This document shows positions 16,527 through 24,961 of a stretch of DNA of 40,037 nucleotides, piece by piece (the stretch's first letter is position 1; the number at the start of each line of letters is the position of its first letter). The notes beneath the pieces are model-generated. The model saw nothing but the letters and a program-made list of their open reading frames with translations, did not search any database and was not told where the DNA came from. The DNA is taken from positions 1 to 40,037 of the forward strand of contig CALXYI010000030.1 of assembly GCA_944392935.1 (NCBI GenBank), in the 5' to 3' direction. Made by a program: the position numbers and the translations under genes. This stretch comes from an uncultured Spirochaetaceae bacterium (lineage in GTDB: Bacteria; Spirochaetota; Spirochaetia; Sphaerochaetales; Sphaerochaetaceae).

Positions 16527-16813
16527 AGAAGTCTCTCCTTATTCTTACTTAATATACCATAAAATGAAGTCCAGTAGTAATAATAAAGGGCGCGGAAATG
16601 TGGAAAACCATATACAATTGCTTATTGCTGAATATTATACGCTGTGGAATTGATTGTGGATAGAAGGCAGTCTGCACCACGGTTTTCCACAGGTATAAAC
16701 GAGGCATCCGAAAGCGCTGTGGAAAACCGATTCCCTTTCCACATTGTCTCCATATCGATTCCACAGGTTTTCAACATCTTATCCACATGGTTTTTCCACC
16801 GTATGTGGAAAAG
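16527..16813. other. oriC: Probable chromosomal replication origin (oriC)
   Basis: The dnaA-dnaN intergenic region. It has exact TGTGGAAAA boxes at 16599-16607, 16718-16726 and 16804-16812 (plus) and 16683-16691 (minus), a canonical TTATCCACA at 16779-16787, and near-matches at 16643-16651, 16655-16663, 16735-16743, 16757-16765 and 16792-16800. On the dnaN side is an AT-rich segment (about 16536-16587). Between this and the boxes lie TAG/TAA triplets and a GC cluster, resembling a basal unwinding module. The location matches known origins of many bacteria, and the gene-strand bias switches near here. Confidence 0.88.
16573..16607 (+). promoter_or_regulatory. DnaA-trio / GC-rich / DnaA-box unwinding module
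   Basis: Read 5' to 3' on the plus strand: AG-TAG-TAA-TAA-TAA (16573-16586), then the GC cluster GGGCGCGG (16588-16595), AAA, and the DnaA box TGTGGAAAA (16599-16607). This order and polarity is that described for the Bacillus subtilis basal unwinding system, where DnaA spreads from the box onto single-stranded triplets. Opening would proceed towards dnaN. Confidence 0.65.
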
Positions 16814-18160
16814 TCAGCCATTCAGCAGATCGTTCTTTATGGTGCCTACTGCCTGCCTTACCGATTCATCCGTATCAAGTATGGATTTTATCTTCTCCAC
16901 TGAGTACATGATCGTGGTATGATCCTTTCCATTCATGAACTTTCCTATCTCGGAAAGCGAGTAGGAAGTGAGGATAGAAGCCAGGTATATTGATATATGA
17001 CGAGCAAGAGTGATGTTCTTATTCCTGCTTTTACCGCGTATATCATAATCCTTAACGTTGAAATAGGCTGCCGTTTTCTGGATTATCATATCGATTGTTA
17101 TATCATTGTTCCTTATTGCCGGAGAGACTATGAAGTTCTTCAGCTGCTCCTTGGCTATTTCAAGGGTAACAGGCTTTCCGACAAGGGTCGCGAATGAGCT
17201 GAGTGTCGTAAGGGCGCCTTCCAGATCCCTTACGTTCGTATTTATGCTCTGGCATATGTAATCCAGCACCTTCTGGTCTATCTGATAGCCCTTCTCCCTG
17301 CATTTCTGCAGTGCTATGGCCATCCTTGTCTCATAAGCAGGCGGCTGGAGATCCACATTGAGTCCCTTCCTGAATCTGGTCTTCAGCCTGTCCGTTATAT
17401 CTGTCAGCTCGGTTATCGGACGATCGCATGTAAGGACTATCTGCTTGTGGCTGTCATAAAGCTCGTTGAATGTATGGAAGAGCTCTTCCTGGGTCGAGTC
17501 CTTCTTCTGGAGGAAATGTATGTCATCTATCAGAAGCACGTCGACATTCCTGTACTTCGATTTGAATGCCGATATCTTCTCCTTGGACATCAGCGAGTCT
17601 ATGAATTCATTCGTGAAGCTCTCTGCCGTTACATAGATTATCTTCATCTTCGGATTATGCTCGTCTATGTAGTTCCCTATAGATTCAAGCAGATGTGTCT
17701 TGCCCAGTCCTACTCCGCCGTATATAAGGCACGGATTGAATGATGTTCCGGGATTCTGGGCTATGACCTTGCATGCATTGAAGGCGAAGCTGCTGTTGTC
17801 GCCTGCTATGAAGTTATCGAATGAATACTGCCTGTTGAGGGTAGTATTCCTGGATACAGGCTCTGATTGCTCTGCTTTCCTTTCCGCTTTCCTCTCGGTC
17901 CTGGGCGCTTTCCTTGATGGATCGACTATGAATTCGACAGGGATATCATGTCCTGCTATTTCTGACACCATGTTCTCTATATCTATGCGGCAGTTCTTCT
18001 CCGTCGTAGACCTGTAGAAAGGAGATGAAAGTGAAAGGACAAGCGTTCCGTCCCTGTCTCCGCTGTATGATATCCTGCGTATCCACTGCTTCTTGGCATC
18101 AGGCAGCGATGATTCGAGATGCTCAGCCGCTTCCTGCCATATAGACTCAAGATTTCCCAT
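16814..18160 (-). CDS. dnaA: Chromosomal replication initiator protein DnaA
   Basis: 448 aa. The ATP-dependent initiator that binds DnaA boxes and opens oriC. Domain I (about 1-85, starting MGNLESIWQEAAEHL), a charged linker (near 90-115), the AAA+ domain with Walker A YGGVGLGKTH (near 150) and Walker B VLLIDDIHFL (near 210), and the C-terminal DNA-binding helix-turn-helix with NITLARHISIYLA and the signature GKDHTTIMYSVEKI (near 415-430). The start at 18160 is preferred over 18271, whose extra 37 residues run through the promoter. There is no good Shine-Dalgarno sequence; a strong -10 sits only 9 nt before the ATG. No DnaA box was found in its upstream region, so autoregulation would have to act from the origin side. 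Confidence 0.96.
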   Translation of the reverse strand: MGNLESIWQEAAEHLESSLPDAKKQWIRRISYSGDRDGTLVLSLSSPFYRSTTEKNCRIDIENMVSEIAGHDIPVEFIVDPSRKAPRTERKAERKAEQSEPVSRNTTLNRQYSFDNFIAGDNSSFAFNACKVIAQNPGTSFNPCLIYGGVGLGKTHLLESIGNYIDEHNPKMKIIYVTAESFTNEFIDSLMSKEKISAFKSKYRNVDVLLIDDIHFLQKKDSTQEELFHTFNELYDSHKQIVLTCDRPITELTDITDRLKTRFRKGLNVDLQPPAYETRMAIALQKCREKGYQIDQKVLDYICQSINTNVRDLEGALTTLSSFATLVGKPVTLEIAKEQLKNFIVSPAIRNNDITIDMIIQKTAAYFNVKDYDIRGKSRNKNITLARHISIYLASILTSYSLSEIGKFMNGKDHTTIMYSVEKIKSILDTDESVRQAVGTIKNDLLNG

Positions 18161-18169
18161 ATTCCGTGG

Positions 18170-18198
18170 ATTATAGCAAAGCATCCGCACACGGTAAA
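18170..18198 (-). promoter_or_regulatory. dnaA promoter
   Basis: Minus strand: -35 TTTACC (18198-18193), 17-nt spacer, extended -10 TGC-TATAAT (TATAAT at 18175-18170). The ATG begins 9 nt further on, so the 5' leader would be at most a few nucleotides. Confidence 0.75.
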
Positions 18199-18285
18199 GC
18201 AAGATGTGTTCAAGCTCTCTTCTGGTATTTATATAATTCAATCTATATAAAGGAAATATATAAAAATCCATTTTTACTGCGATAC

Positions 18286-18314
18286 TTGATGAACAAAGGA
18301 GGAAAAAGTATACT
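18286..18314 (+). promoter_or_regulatory. gyrB-gyrA promoter
   Basis: -35 TTGATG (18286-18291), a 17-nt spacer and -10 TATACT (18309-18314). Transcription from about 18321 gives a leader of roughly 87 nt before the gyrB ATG, which has its own GGAAGGA ribosome site. Confidence 0.7.
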
Positions 18315-18407
18315 CAGGATGGCTGAACTATCCGTTTCAGACTATATGTCCGGCCTTCGTCTTGAAGGTGCGGATAATCAGATTCAGGAAAAGAACGGAA
18401 GGATTTT

Positions 18408-20456
18408 ATGGACAACGAAGAACTGAAGATCGCCGGACATGACAAAGCCGAGCTTGAAGCCGAGATCAGGGCCAGCGAGAACTACAATTCCAGCGGTATA
18501 ACTGTCCTCAAGGGCCTTGAGGCCGTAAGGCTCAGGCCGGGTATGTATATCGGATCGACAGGCATTGACGGGCTTCATCATCTTGTCTACGAAGTCGTGG
18601 ACAATTCCATTGATGAGGCTATGGCCGGGTACTGCAATGATATCAGGGTATTCCTGGACAACGGACCGGACGGCGAGATATGCACAGTCGAGGACAATGG
18701 CCGCGGCATTCCTGTTGATATACATCCTGAGGAAGGCAAGAGCTCGCTTGAGGTTGTCCTCACGCAGCTCCATGCAGGCGGCAAGTTCGATCATAACGCC
18801 TATAAGGTCTCAGGAGGTCTACATGGCGTTGGTGTATCCTGCGTGAATGCCCTTTCCTCCTGGATGGAAGTGACTGTCCATCGTGCTCCCCATGTCTACA
18901 GGCAGGTGTATCATCGCGGAATACCTGATGGCGATGTTGCCGAGATCGGTGATACCGACAGGACCGGAACGATAGTCAGATTCACCCCTGATTTCGAGAT
19001 AATGGAGCCGAATTCATTCAGCTATGACACGCTTTCGGCAAGATTCAAGGAGCTTTCATACCTCAATAAGGGCATAACCATATCGATCACCGACAACCGT
19101 GGAGAAGAGCAGAGGAAGGAGACATTCCATGCCGAAGGCGGCCTTTCATCCTTCGTCAGGTATCTTAATGAATACAAGACAGTCCTCTTCGATCCGATTT
19201 CCTTCGAATGCCAGAAGGATGATGTATCAGTAGAGGTTTCCCTTCAGTACAACGACAAATACGATGAGAAGATCTTCACATTCGTGAACAATATAAACAC
19301 AAGGGAAGGCGGCACTCATCTTTCAGGCTTCAGGGCAGCCCTCTCACGCTGCCTTAACAACCAGCTGAAGAAAAGCATCAAGTACATGAAGAAATACCCT
19401 GACAGCCTTGAGTCCTCGGATATATCTGAAGGACTCACTGCCGTCATATCCGTCAAGATACCCAATCCGCAGTTCGAAGGGCAGACGAAGATGAAGCTCG
19501 GGAATTCGAATGTCAAGGGCATCGTGGATTCCCTTGTCTATGAGAATCTCACCAATTACTTCGATGAGTACCCCGATTCGATAGACAGGCTTCTCGATAA
19601 GGTCACCAATGCCGCTCTCGGGCGTGTCGCCGCAAGGAAGGCCAGGGAGAACATAAGGAAGAAGTCTGAGGGTGGCGGGCTTCCTGGCAAGCTCGCGGAT
19701 TGCACAGAGCGCGATCCAGCACGCTGCGAGGTATTCATAGTCGAGGGAGACAGTGCAGGCGGATCAGCGAAGCAGGGACGCGACAGCAGATTCCAGGCAA
19801 TCCTTCCTCTGTGGGGGAAGATGCTCAATGTCGAGAAGGCACAGGAAGCCAAGGTCCTCAACAACGACAAGCTTGAGCCTGTCATCCAGACGATAGGAGC
19901 CGGTATTACAAGGTATAACGATACCGGAAGGGATTCATCATACGATGATGATGATGAAGGCACCGGCAAGGAAGAGGAGAAGACTTTCGATATATCGAAG
20001 GCAAGATACCACAAGATAATAATCATGGCGGATGCCGATGTCGATGGATCTCACATCAGGACTCTGCTGCTCACTTTCTTCTTCCGCTATATGCGTCCTC
20101 TCATCGAGGCCGGCTACATATACTTCGCCATGCCTCCCCTCTATAAGATCACGATAAGCAAGAAGGACTTCTATGCTTATGATGAGGTGGACAAGAAGAG
20201 GATACTCGATGAATATGCTCCCGGGGTAGATGAGTCCAGGATCGCAATCCAGCGCTATAAGGGTCTCGGCGAGATGAATCCCGAGCAGCTCTGGGAGACT
20301 ACGATGAATCCCGAGACCAGGATGATCGGCAAGGTGCATCTCGAGGATGCAGAGCAGGCAGACAGGGTCTTCTCGATGCTTATGGGCGAGGATGTTGAAC
20401 CCAGAAGGGAATTCATCGAGCAGAATGCGACCTTCGTCAGGACGCTTGATATCTGA
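18408..20456 (+). CDS. gyrB: DNA gyrase subunit B
   Basis: 682 aa. The ATPase and Toprim subunit of gyrase. GHKL ATPase motifs: [12 protein letters not shown] (near residue 65), VEDNGRGIP (near 98), and [16 protein letters not shown] (near 137). The Toprim motifs are [15 protein letters not shown] (near 447) and [10 protein letters not shown] (near 543); the C-terminus has the conserved [15 protein letters not shown]. Unusual points: a strongly acidic insert ([16 protein letters not shown], residues about 508-524) just before the second Toprim motif, and LPLWGK where many gyrases have LPLRGK. There is no long insertion of the E. coli type, so the length is otherwise normal. It forms an operon with gyrA (8-nt gap) and has a good ribosome site. 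Confidence 0.97.
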   Translation: MDNEELKIAGHDKAELEAEIRASENYNSSGITVLKGLEAVRLRPGMYIGSTGIDGLHHLVYEVVDNSIDEAMAGYCNDIRVFLDNGPDGEICTVEDNGRGIPVDIHPEEGKSSLEVVLTQLHAGGKFDHNAYKVSGGLHGVGVSCVNALSSWMEVTVHRAPHVYRQVYHRGIPDGDVAEIGDTDRTGTIVRFTPDFEIMEPNSFSYDTLSARFKELSYLNKGITISITDNRGEEQRKETFHAEGGLSSFVRYLNEYKTVLFDPISFECQKDDVSVEVSLQYNDKYDEKIFTFVNNINTREGGTHLSGFRAALSRCLNNQLKKSIKYMKKYPDSLESSDISEGLTAVISVKIPNPQFEGQTKMKLGNSNVKGIVDSLVYENLTNYFDEYPDSIDRLLDKVTNAALGRVAARKARENIRKKSEGGGLPGKLADCTERDPARCEVFIVEGDSAGGSAKQGRDSRFQAILPLWGKMLNVEKAQEAKVLNNDKLEPVIQTIGAGITRYNDTGRDSSYDDDDEGTGKEEEKTFDISKARYHKIIIMADADVDGSHIRTLLLTFFFRYMRPLIEAGYIYFAMPPLYKITISKKDFYAYDEVDKKRILDEYAPGVDESRIAIQRYKGLGEMNPEQLWETTMNPETRMIGKVHLEDAEQADRVFSMLMGEDVEPRREFIEQNATFVRTLDI

Positions 20457-20464
20457 GGTACAGT

Positions 20465-22975
20465 ATGGAAGATAATCAGGAACTCAATCCACGTATCGTG
20501 ATGGCGGACATCTCTGAGGAGATGAAGACAAGCTACATCAACTATGCGATGTCGGTCATAATCAGCCGTGCGCTTCCCGATGCAAGGGATGGCCTCAAGC
20601 CAGTGCACAGGAGGATCCTATATGATATGTGGGAGCTTGGCATACGATACAACTCCCCCAACAAGAAATGCGCCCGCATAGTAGGTGACGTACTCGGTAA
20701 GTACCATCCGCACGGAGATGCCTCTGTCTATGATGCGCTTGTGCGCCTCGGACAGGATTTCTCGCTGCGCTATCCGGTTGTCGCACCGCAGGGCAACTTC
20801 GGATCGATAGACGGCGATCCTCCTGCTGCTATGAGGTATACGGAAGCCCGCATGAGCCGCATCGGTGAGGAAATGCTCACCGATATACAGAAGGAGACCG
20901 TCGATTTCGCTCCTAACTATGATGGTTCGACAGAAGAGCCTTCGGTCCTTCCTGCTGCATTCCCGTTCCTTCTTACGAATGGATCGTCTGGAATAGCTGT
21001 CGGGATGGCAACGAATCTTGCTCCCCATAATCTCAGTGAGGTGGTCAATGGCATCTGCGCGTATATCGATAACCCGGATATCACGATTGCGGAGCTGATG
21101 AACTACATCAAGGGCCCTGACTTCCCTTCATATGGCATAATCTGCGGCAAGAAGGGGATCATGGATGCCTACACCACAGGAAAGGGCAAGATCGTAATCC
21201 GCTCGAGATATGAGATCGAGGAGAACGACCGTGGCCATGATGCGATCATATTCACCGAGCTTCCCTATCAGGTGAACAAGGCGGAGCTGGTCAAGAAGAT
21301 CGATGATCTGAGGAAGGATAACGTGATTCCTAACATAGCATCAGTCCGCGATGAGTCCGGACGCGATGGAATCCGTGTCGTGATAGAGCTCAAGCAGGGA
21401 GCTGTTCCCAAGATCGTGCTGAATATGCTTTTCAGCCGCACTGCCCTGCAGAGCAACTTCAATGCCTACAATCTCGCAATATACCAGGGACGTCCCAAGC
21501 TCATGACGCTCAAGGATATGGTCCAGATATATGTGGACCATCGTGAGGAGGTCACGGAGAGACGTACGAGATACGATCTCAGGAAGGCAGAGGAAAGAGC
21601 CCATATACTCCTCGGACTGAAGATCGGCCTTGAGAATATCGATGAGGTCATAAGGATAATCAAGGAAAGCCAGGACAATAACGTAGCTTCCCTTGAGCTT
21701 CAGAAGGCCTTCGGACTGGATAAGATACAGGCAGATGCCATAATCGATATGAAGCTTGGACGCCTTTCGCATCTGGAGACCGAGAAGATCCTTGACGAGC
21801 TTTCCGATCTGGAGGCGAAGATCGCGTATTACAAGGATATACTTTCCGACAGGAACAAGATCCTTGGAGTCGTGAAGGATGAGATACGGGCGATAGGAGA
21901 ATCCTACGGCGACAGGAGACGCACTGAAATCATCGAGCAGGAGCTCAATGATGCATCACCTGAGGACTTCATAAAGAAGGAGGATGTCGTAATCAACATC
22001 TCCAAGAAAGGATTCGCGAAGAGGCTCAGCACAACCGAATACAAGGCGCAGGGCCGCGGCGGAAAAGGCACGATCGGCGCCAAGCTTGTTGATGGCGATT
22101 ATGTAGATCATCTCTTCATCTGCTCCTCGCACGATCTCATAATGTTCGTAACCAACTTCGGGAAGGCCTATTATATAAAGGCTTTCGAGATTCCTGAGGG
22201 AGCAAAGGCGACAAAGGGATCCAATATCAAGAACTTCCTTCAGATAGAGAACAATGAGAAGGTGACATCCATCGTTACATTCCCTGCTTTCGAGGAAGGG
22301 ACATATCTGCTGATGGTGACCCGCCTCGGCGTAGCCAAGAAAGTAAGGCTGAATGACTTCATCAACGCAAAGGCAAGAGGTGTCAAGGCGATAATCCTCG
22401 ATGAAGGTGATGAGCTGGTGGAATCCATATTCGTGCATGATGGGGAAGATGCCATGATCATCACCCGCAATGGAAAGGGTCTGAGAGTGAATACCGATGA
22501 GATCCGTACCATGGGAAGAGCCACTCACGGCGTACGCGGCATAAGGCTTCTGGGTGATGATGAGGTCATCGGAGTCGTTCCTGTGGACGATGACCACAGG
22601 ATACTCATGGTCACGGAGAAAGGTAAAGGCAAGCAGGTTCGCTTCGATCAGTTCAGAGCCCATGGAAGAGGCACGATGGGACAGAGGATATACACCATTG
22701 AGGATGGTGGCCTTGTCGGTGCTGTTTCCGTGAATGATGATAATGATGTCGTATTCGTAACGCTCAAGGGCCAGACAATAAGAGTCCATGCAAAGGATAT
22801 ATCCATACAGGGACGTGCGGCGATGGGCGTGCGTGTCGCTTCCTTCAAGAAGAGGGATGATTCCGTGAATGCAATAGCAGTTACAGCATATCAGGAAGAA
22901 TCGGACGATGAGGAGGAAGTGCAGAAACCTGAGACAGCACCTGCGGAGGAAGGCAAGCCAGAGCAGGATGCCTGA
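20465..22975 (+). CDS. gyrA: DNA gyrase subunit A
   Basis: 836 aa. The DNA-cleaving and wrapping subunit. The catalytic Tyr is in [11 protein letters not shown] (near residue 125). The quinolone-resistance region reads [17 protein letters not shown]: Ala86 stands where E. coli has Ser83, and Asp90 where E. coli has Asp87. Six-bladed C-terminal wrapping repeats follow, with the GyrA box QGRGGKG (near 530), which separates gyrase from topoisomerase IV. The tail is acidic ([12 protein letters not shown]...). GAGG precedes the ATG and a strong terminator follows the stop. Because parC/parE are not in view, it cannot be said whether gyrase is the only type II enzyme. Confidence 0.97.
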   Translation: MEDNQELNPRIVMADISEEMKTSYINYAMSVIISRALPDARDGLKPVHRRILYDMWELGIRYNSPNKKCARIVGDVLGKYHPHGDASVYDALVRLGQDFSLRYPVVAPQGNFGSIDGDPPAAMRYTEARMSRIGEEMLTDIQKETVDFAPNYDGSTEEPSVLPAAFPFLLTNGSSGIAVGMATNLAPHNLSEVVNGICAYIDNPDITIAELMNYIKGPDFPSYGIICGKKGIMDAYTTGKGKIVIRSRYEIEENDRGHDAIIFTELPYQVNKAELVKKIDDLRKDNVIPNIASVRDESGRDGIRVVIELKQGAVPKIVLNMLFSRTALQSNFNAYNLAIYQGRPKLMTLKDMVQIYVDHREEVTERRTRYDLRKAEERAHILLGLKIGLENIDEVIRIIKESQDNNVASLELQKAFGLDKIQADAIIDMKLGRLSHLETEKILDELSDLEAKIAYYKDILSDRNKILGVVKDEIRAIGESYGDRRRTEIIEQELNDASPEDFIKKEDVVINISKKGFAKRLSTTEYKAQGRGGKGTIGAKLVDGDYVDHLFICSSHDLIMFVTNFGKAYYIKAFEIPEGAKATKGSNIKNFLQIENNEKVTSIVTFPAFEEGTYLLMVTRLGVAKKVRLNDFINAKARGVKAIILDEGDELVESIFVHDGEDAMIITRNGKGLRVNTDEIRTMGRATHGVRGIRLLGDDEVIGVVPVDDDHRILMVTEKGKGKQVRFDQFRAHGRGTMGQRIYTIEDGGLVGAVSVNDDNDVVFVTLKGQTIRVHAKDISIQGRAAMGVRVASFKKRDDSVNAIAVTAYQEESDDEEEVQKPETAPAEEGKPEQDA

Positions 22976-22993
22976 TAATATGTGATACGATAT

Positions 22994-23023
22994 GCGCCTG
23001 TGATGAGCAGGCGCTTCTTTTTT
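22994..23023 (+). terminator. Rho-independent terminator of gyrB-gyrA
   Basis: GCGCCTG (22994-23000) and CAGGCGC (23008-23014) form a 7-bp stem with a 7-nt loop, followed at once by TTCTTTTTT (23015-23023). It lies 18 nt after the gyrA stop. Confidence 0.92.
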
Positions 23024-23510
23024 GCATGTGCATGCTGGCTTTCCATGATTGCCTGAGCTGCATCCTGGTCATTCAGTTCATGGCACAGCATGCAATCCTG
23101 TCTTACCAATAAAGTGAATACAATACGAGGAAAAGATCACTATCAGACTATTTTCATAAAATTTAAGTAAATTATCAATCAAAAAAGGAAATTATTCCAA
23201 CACTTAAGCAGATACTTCATATTCTGCTGGATCAGTATAAAAGGATTCTGCTTCTATGAATCGATGCAGAATGGAATCCCGTTAAAACTACCCTATTAAA
23301 TAGGGAAAAATAATACGCTGAGTGCAAGGCATCTGTTTCTGTATATAATAATTTAATAAAGAAAATCTGCATTTGGAGCACGTATTTGCGGTTTTTGATC
23401 TAGCAGAAGAGCTTGATCTCCCTCTCGCAATTCTTATCGATCACGAAGATAATAAAATGCAGAACAGAAAATGTCGATACCTGATTCTCACAAAATCAAA
23501 GTCCCGCTCT
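23024..23510. other. AT-rich intergenic region, left part
   Basis: No intact gene. It is clearly richer in A+T than its surroundings. Visible structure includes a perfect 15-bp palindrome (CCCTATTAAATAGGG, 23291-23305) and a possible hairpin of ATTCTGC (23245-23251) with GCAGAAT (23266-23272). Short coding-like stretches in shifting frames suggest gene decay. No convincing promoter or ncRNA could be defined. Confidence 0.4.
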
Positions 23511-23634
23511 TGTTTCACGTGAAACAGAAAATCATATGGAAATCTTCCAAGGGATTCTTGAAGCGGACGAAATCCTTTGCAATCGAATTGTGCAGAAAGT
23601 TTTGAAAAAGATTGATGCATGGAAGGAAATCTAA
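23373..23634 (+). pseudogene. Possible decayed gene fragments around parS
   Basis: Two short protein-like stretches lie on the plus strand in different frames: a 49-residue one from a TTG at 23373 (containing VFAVFDLAEELDLPLAILI) that ends at the TGA inside the first parS site, and a 32-residue one from the ATG at 23536 (MEIFQGILEADEILCNRIV) ending at 23634. Neither has a good ribosome site, and stops and frame changes separate them. They may be remains of one former gene; chance is also possible. No family is recognised. Confidence 0.2.
23511..23526. promoter_or_regulatory. parS: parS centromere site 1
   Basis: The exact 16-bp palindrome TGTTTCACGTGAAACA, the broadly conserved chromosomal ParB-binding site. 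It lies about 0.7 kb before parA. Confidence 0.95.
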
Positions 23635-23744
23635 AAAGGTGATTTAAAAAGCATATTTCCGCTTGGGAAAACATCGTTAAGAACTGTTTTGCTGATTCAG
23701 TGAAGAGTCTTCCAGCTATAAATAGCTATAAGGTTCGATAGCAT

Positions 23745-23760
23745 TGTTTCACGTGAAACA
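23745..23760. promoter_or_regulatory. parS: parS centromere site 2
   Basis: A second exact TGTTTCACGTGAAACA, 234 bp after the first. Its final A runs into the A tract that forms the tail of the nfu terminator on the other strand, so the two elements abut. Confidence 0.95.
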
Positions 23761-23788
23761 AAAAAAGGTGGAATCAAATATTCCACCT
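23760..23788 (-). terminator. Terminator of nfu
   Basis: On the minus strand AGGTGGAAT (23788-23780) pairs with ATTCCACCT (23774-23766) over a 5-nt loop, and is followed by a T run opposite A23766-A23760. It lies about 30 nt after the nfu stop. Confidence 0.88.
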
Positions 23789-23816
23789 GAATGCTTGCTT
23801 GAAGGAATCGCCGGAA

Positions 23817-24083
23817 TCAGAAGAAGCTTGAAATCTGATCGTCATTTATGACTGTGATTTCAGGATCTACGGTTTCCCTTATGTACCTTTGTACACCGTT
23901 TGTCAGTGTAAGCTGGCTCATTGGGCATCCTGCACAGGCGCCTACCAGCTTCACGTGTGCCTTCTTTGCATCTGCGTCATACTTTACGAATTCAATATCC
24001 CCGCCGTCGTTCTGAAGAGCTGGACGAATAGCATTGATAGCATCTATTACGGTTTTCTCAATGTCCTGAGCAGTGTCTGCCAT
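23817..24083 (-). CDS. NifU-like C-terminal domain iron-sulfur scaffold/carrier (Nfu)
   Basis: 88 aa. A small single-domain protein that carries a [4Fe-4S] cluster bound between two subunits and passes it to target enzymes. The family core DAINAIRPALQNDGGDIEFV (residues 15-34) and the cluster-binding CxxC in GACAGCPMSQLTL (near 50) are present, and the length equals that of free-standing Nfu proteins. The ATG has a near-ideal AAAGGAGG site. It has its own promoter and terminator and is transcribed away from parA. Confidence 0.93.
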   Translation of the reverse strand: MADTAQDIEKTVIDAINAIRPALQNDGGDIEFVKYDADAKKAHVKLVGACAGCPMSQLTLTNGVQRYIRETVDPEITVINDDQISSFF

Positions 24084-24110
24084 ACAAAACCTCCTTTGGT
24101 TTCTGTCTAA

Positions 24111-24139
24111 AGAATACTATTTCCTTACTTGCCGGTCAA
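24111..24139 (-). promoter_or_regulatory. nfu promoter
   Basis: Minus strand: -35 TTGACC (24139-24134), 17-nt spacer, -10 TATTCT (24116-24111). It gives a normal leader of about 20 nt containing AAAGGAGG. Confidence 0.7.
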
Positions 24140-24166
24140 GTTTTCCATTACTTGCTAATTCTTTTG

Positions 24167-24195
24167 CTGACAAGCTTTCCTTAACGGTGTATTTT
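24167..24195 (+). promoter_or_regulatory. Possible parA promoter, adjacent to the start codon
   Basis: -35 CTGACA (24167-24172), 17-nt spacer, -10 TATTTT (24190-24195), then 7 nt to the parA ATG at 24203. There is no Shine-Dalgarno sequence between them. Confidence 0.5.
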
Positions 24196-24202
24196 GATAT
24201 AT

Positions 24203-24961
24203 ATGAAGGCTAAGAAGGTGATTTTCTATAATCAGAAAGGCGGTGTAGGGAAGACAACGGCAGCTGTCAATCTCGGATCTGCGCTTTCTGAACTCGGGCA
24301 GAAAGTACTGCTGATTGACTTTGATGCCCAATGCAATCTTACGGGTGCTGTTTCCGGAGATCTGAGAAAACCGAATATATACCAGGTTATCGTTGGCCGC
24401 ATACCCGCTGCTTCGGCGGTGCAGTCTACTATCTTCAATAATCTTTATGTTATTCCTGGTTCCATTGATGTTGCTGGTCTTTCCATTGAGCTGGTCAATG
24501 AGAATAATCGGGAATTCTATCTCAGGACAGTCCTTGAACCTCTTGATGATGACTTTGATTTCATTATCCTGGATTGTCCTCCATCATTGGGGTTGGAGAC
24601 AATGAATGCTCTTGCATGGGCTCAGTATGTTGCTATTCCCTTGCAATGCGAATACCTTGCGATGGAAGGATTGAACCTCATAATGAGGACAATAAGCAAC
24701 GTGAGGAAGTCACTCAATCCTGATCTGAAGATACTGGGCATCCTGTTCACGATGTATTCAAAGAGAACTCTTCTGAACCGTCAGGTCGTGGAGGATATCA
24801 CTGAATTCTTTGGAGATCTTGTTTTCAAGACAATAATCCCGAGGTCAGTCAGGCTTTCTGAAGCACCATCACATGGATTGCCGATAAACTACTATGACCG
24901 CTCAAATGCCGGCACGAAGGCATTTGCAGAGCTTGCAAAGGAGGTGATGAGCCGTGTCTAG
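24203..24961 (+). CDS. parA: Chromosome partitioning ATPase ParA/Soj
   Basis: 252 aa. A Walker-type ATPase that binds DNA non-specifically as an ATP dimer and, with ParB-parS, moves new origins apart. The deviant Walker A is KGGVGKTTAAVNLGSAL (near residue 13), the A' segment LLIDFDAQCNLTG (near 41), and Walker B FIILDCPPSLG (near 118). It lacks the N-terminal helix-turn-helix of plasmid ParA, so it is the chromosomal Soj type. ATG 24203 is chosen; an in-frame TTG nine bases earlier is less likely. The stop overlaps the parB start by 8 nt. Confidence 0.95.
   Translation: MKAKKVIFYNQKGGVGKTTAAVNLGSALSELGQKVLLIDFDAQCNLTGAVSGDLRKPNIYQVIVGRIPAASAVQSTIFNNLYVIPGSIDVAGLSIELVNENNREFYLRTVLEPLDDDFDFIILDCPPSLGLETMNALAWAQYVAIPLQCEYLAMEGLNLIMRTISNVRKSLNPDLKILGILFTMYSKRTLLNRQVVEDITEFFGDLVFKTIIPRSVRLSEAPSHGLPINYYDRSNAGTKAFAELAKEVMSRV

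Larger units (their letters stand above)
18161..18407. other. Divergent dnaA-gyrB intergenic region
   Basis: Holds the dnaA promoter (minus), a very AT-rich stretch around 18228-18278 (TATATAA repeated), and the gyrB promoter (plus). It is the point where coding strand switches. No DnaA box was seen, so it is not favoured as the origin core, but the AT-rich stretch could help duplex opening. Confidence 0.6.

Noticed and set aside
16573..16590. Triplet run as a simple microsatellite
   Set aside because: Its position between an AT-rich segment and a GC cluster plus DnaA box fits an origin module better than a random repeat.
18161..18407. dnaA-gyrB gap as the main replication origin
   Set aside because: It is AT-rich and at the strand switch, but no DnaA box was found there, whereas the dnaA-dnaN gap has about ten.
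23441..23674. Minus-strand 77-codon open frame in the AT-rich gap
   Set aside because: It reads across a parS site, has no ribosome site and no protein-like pattern.
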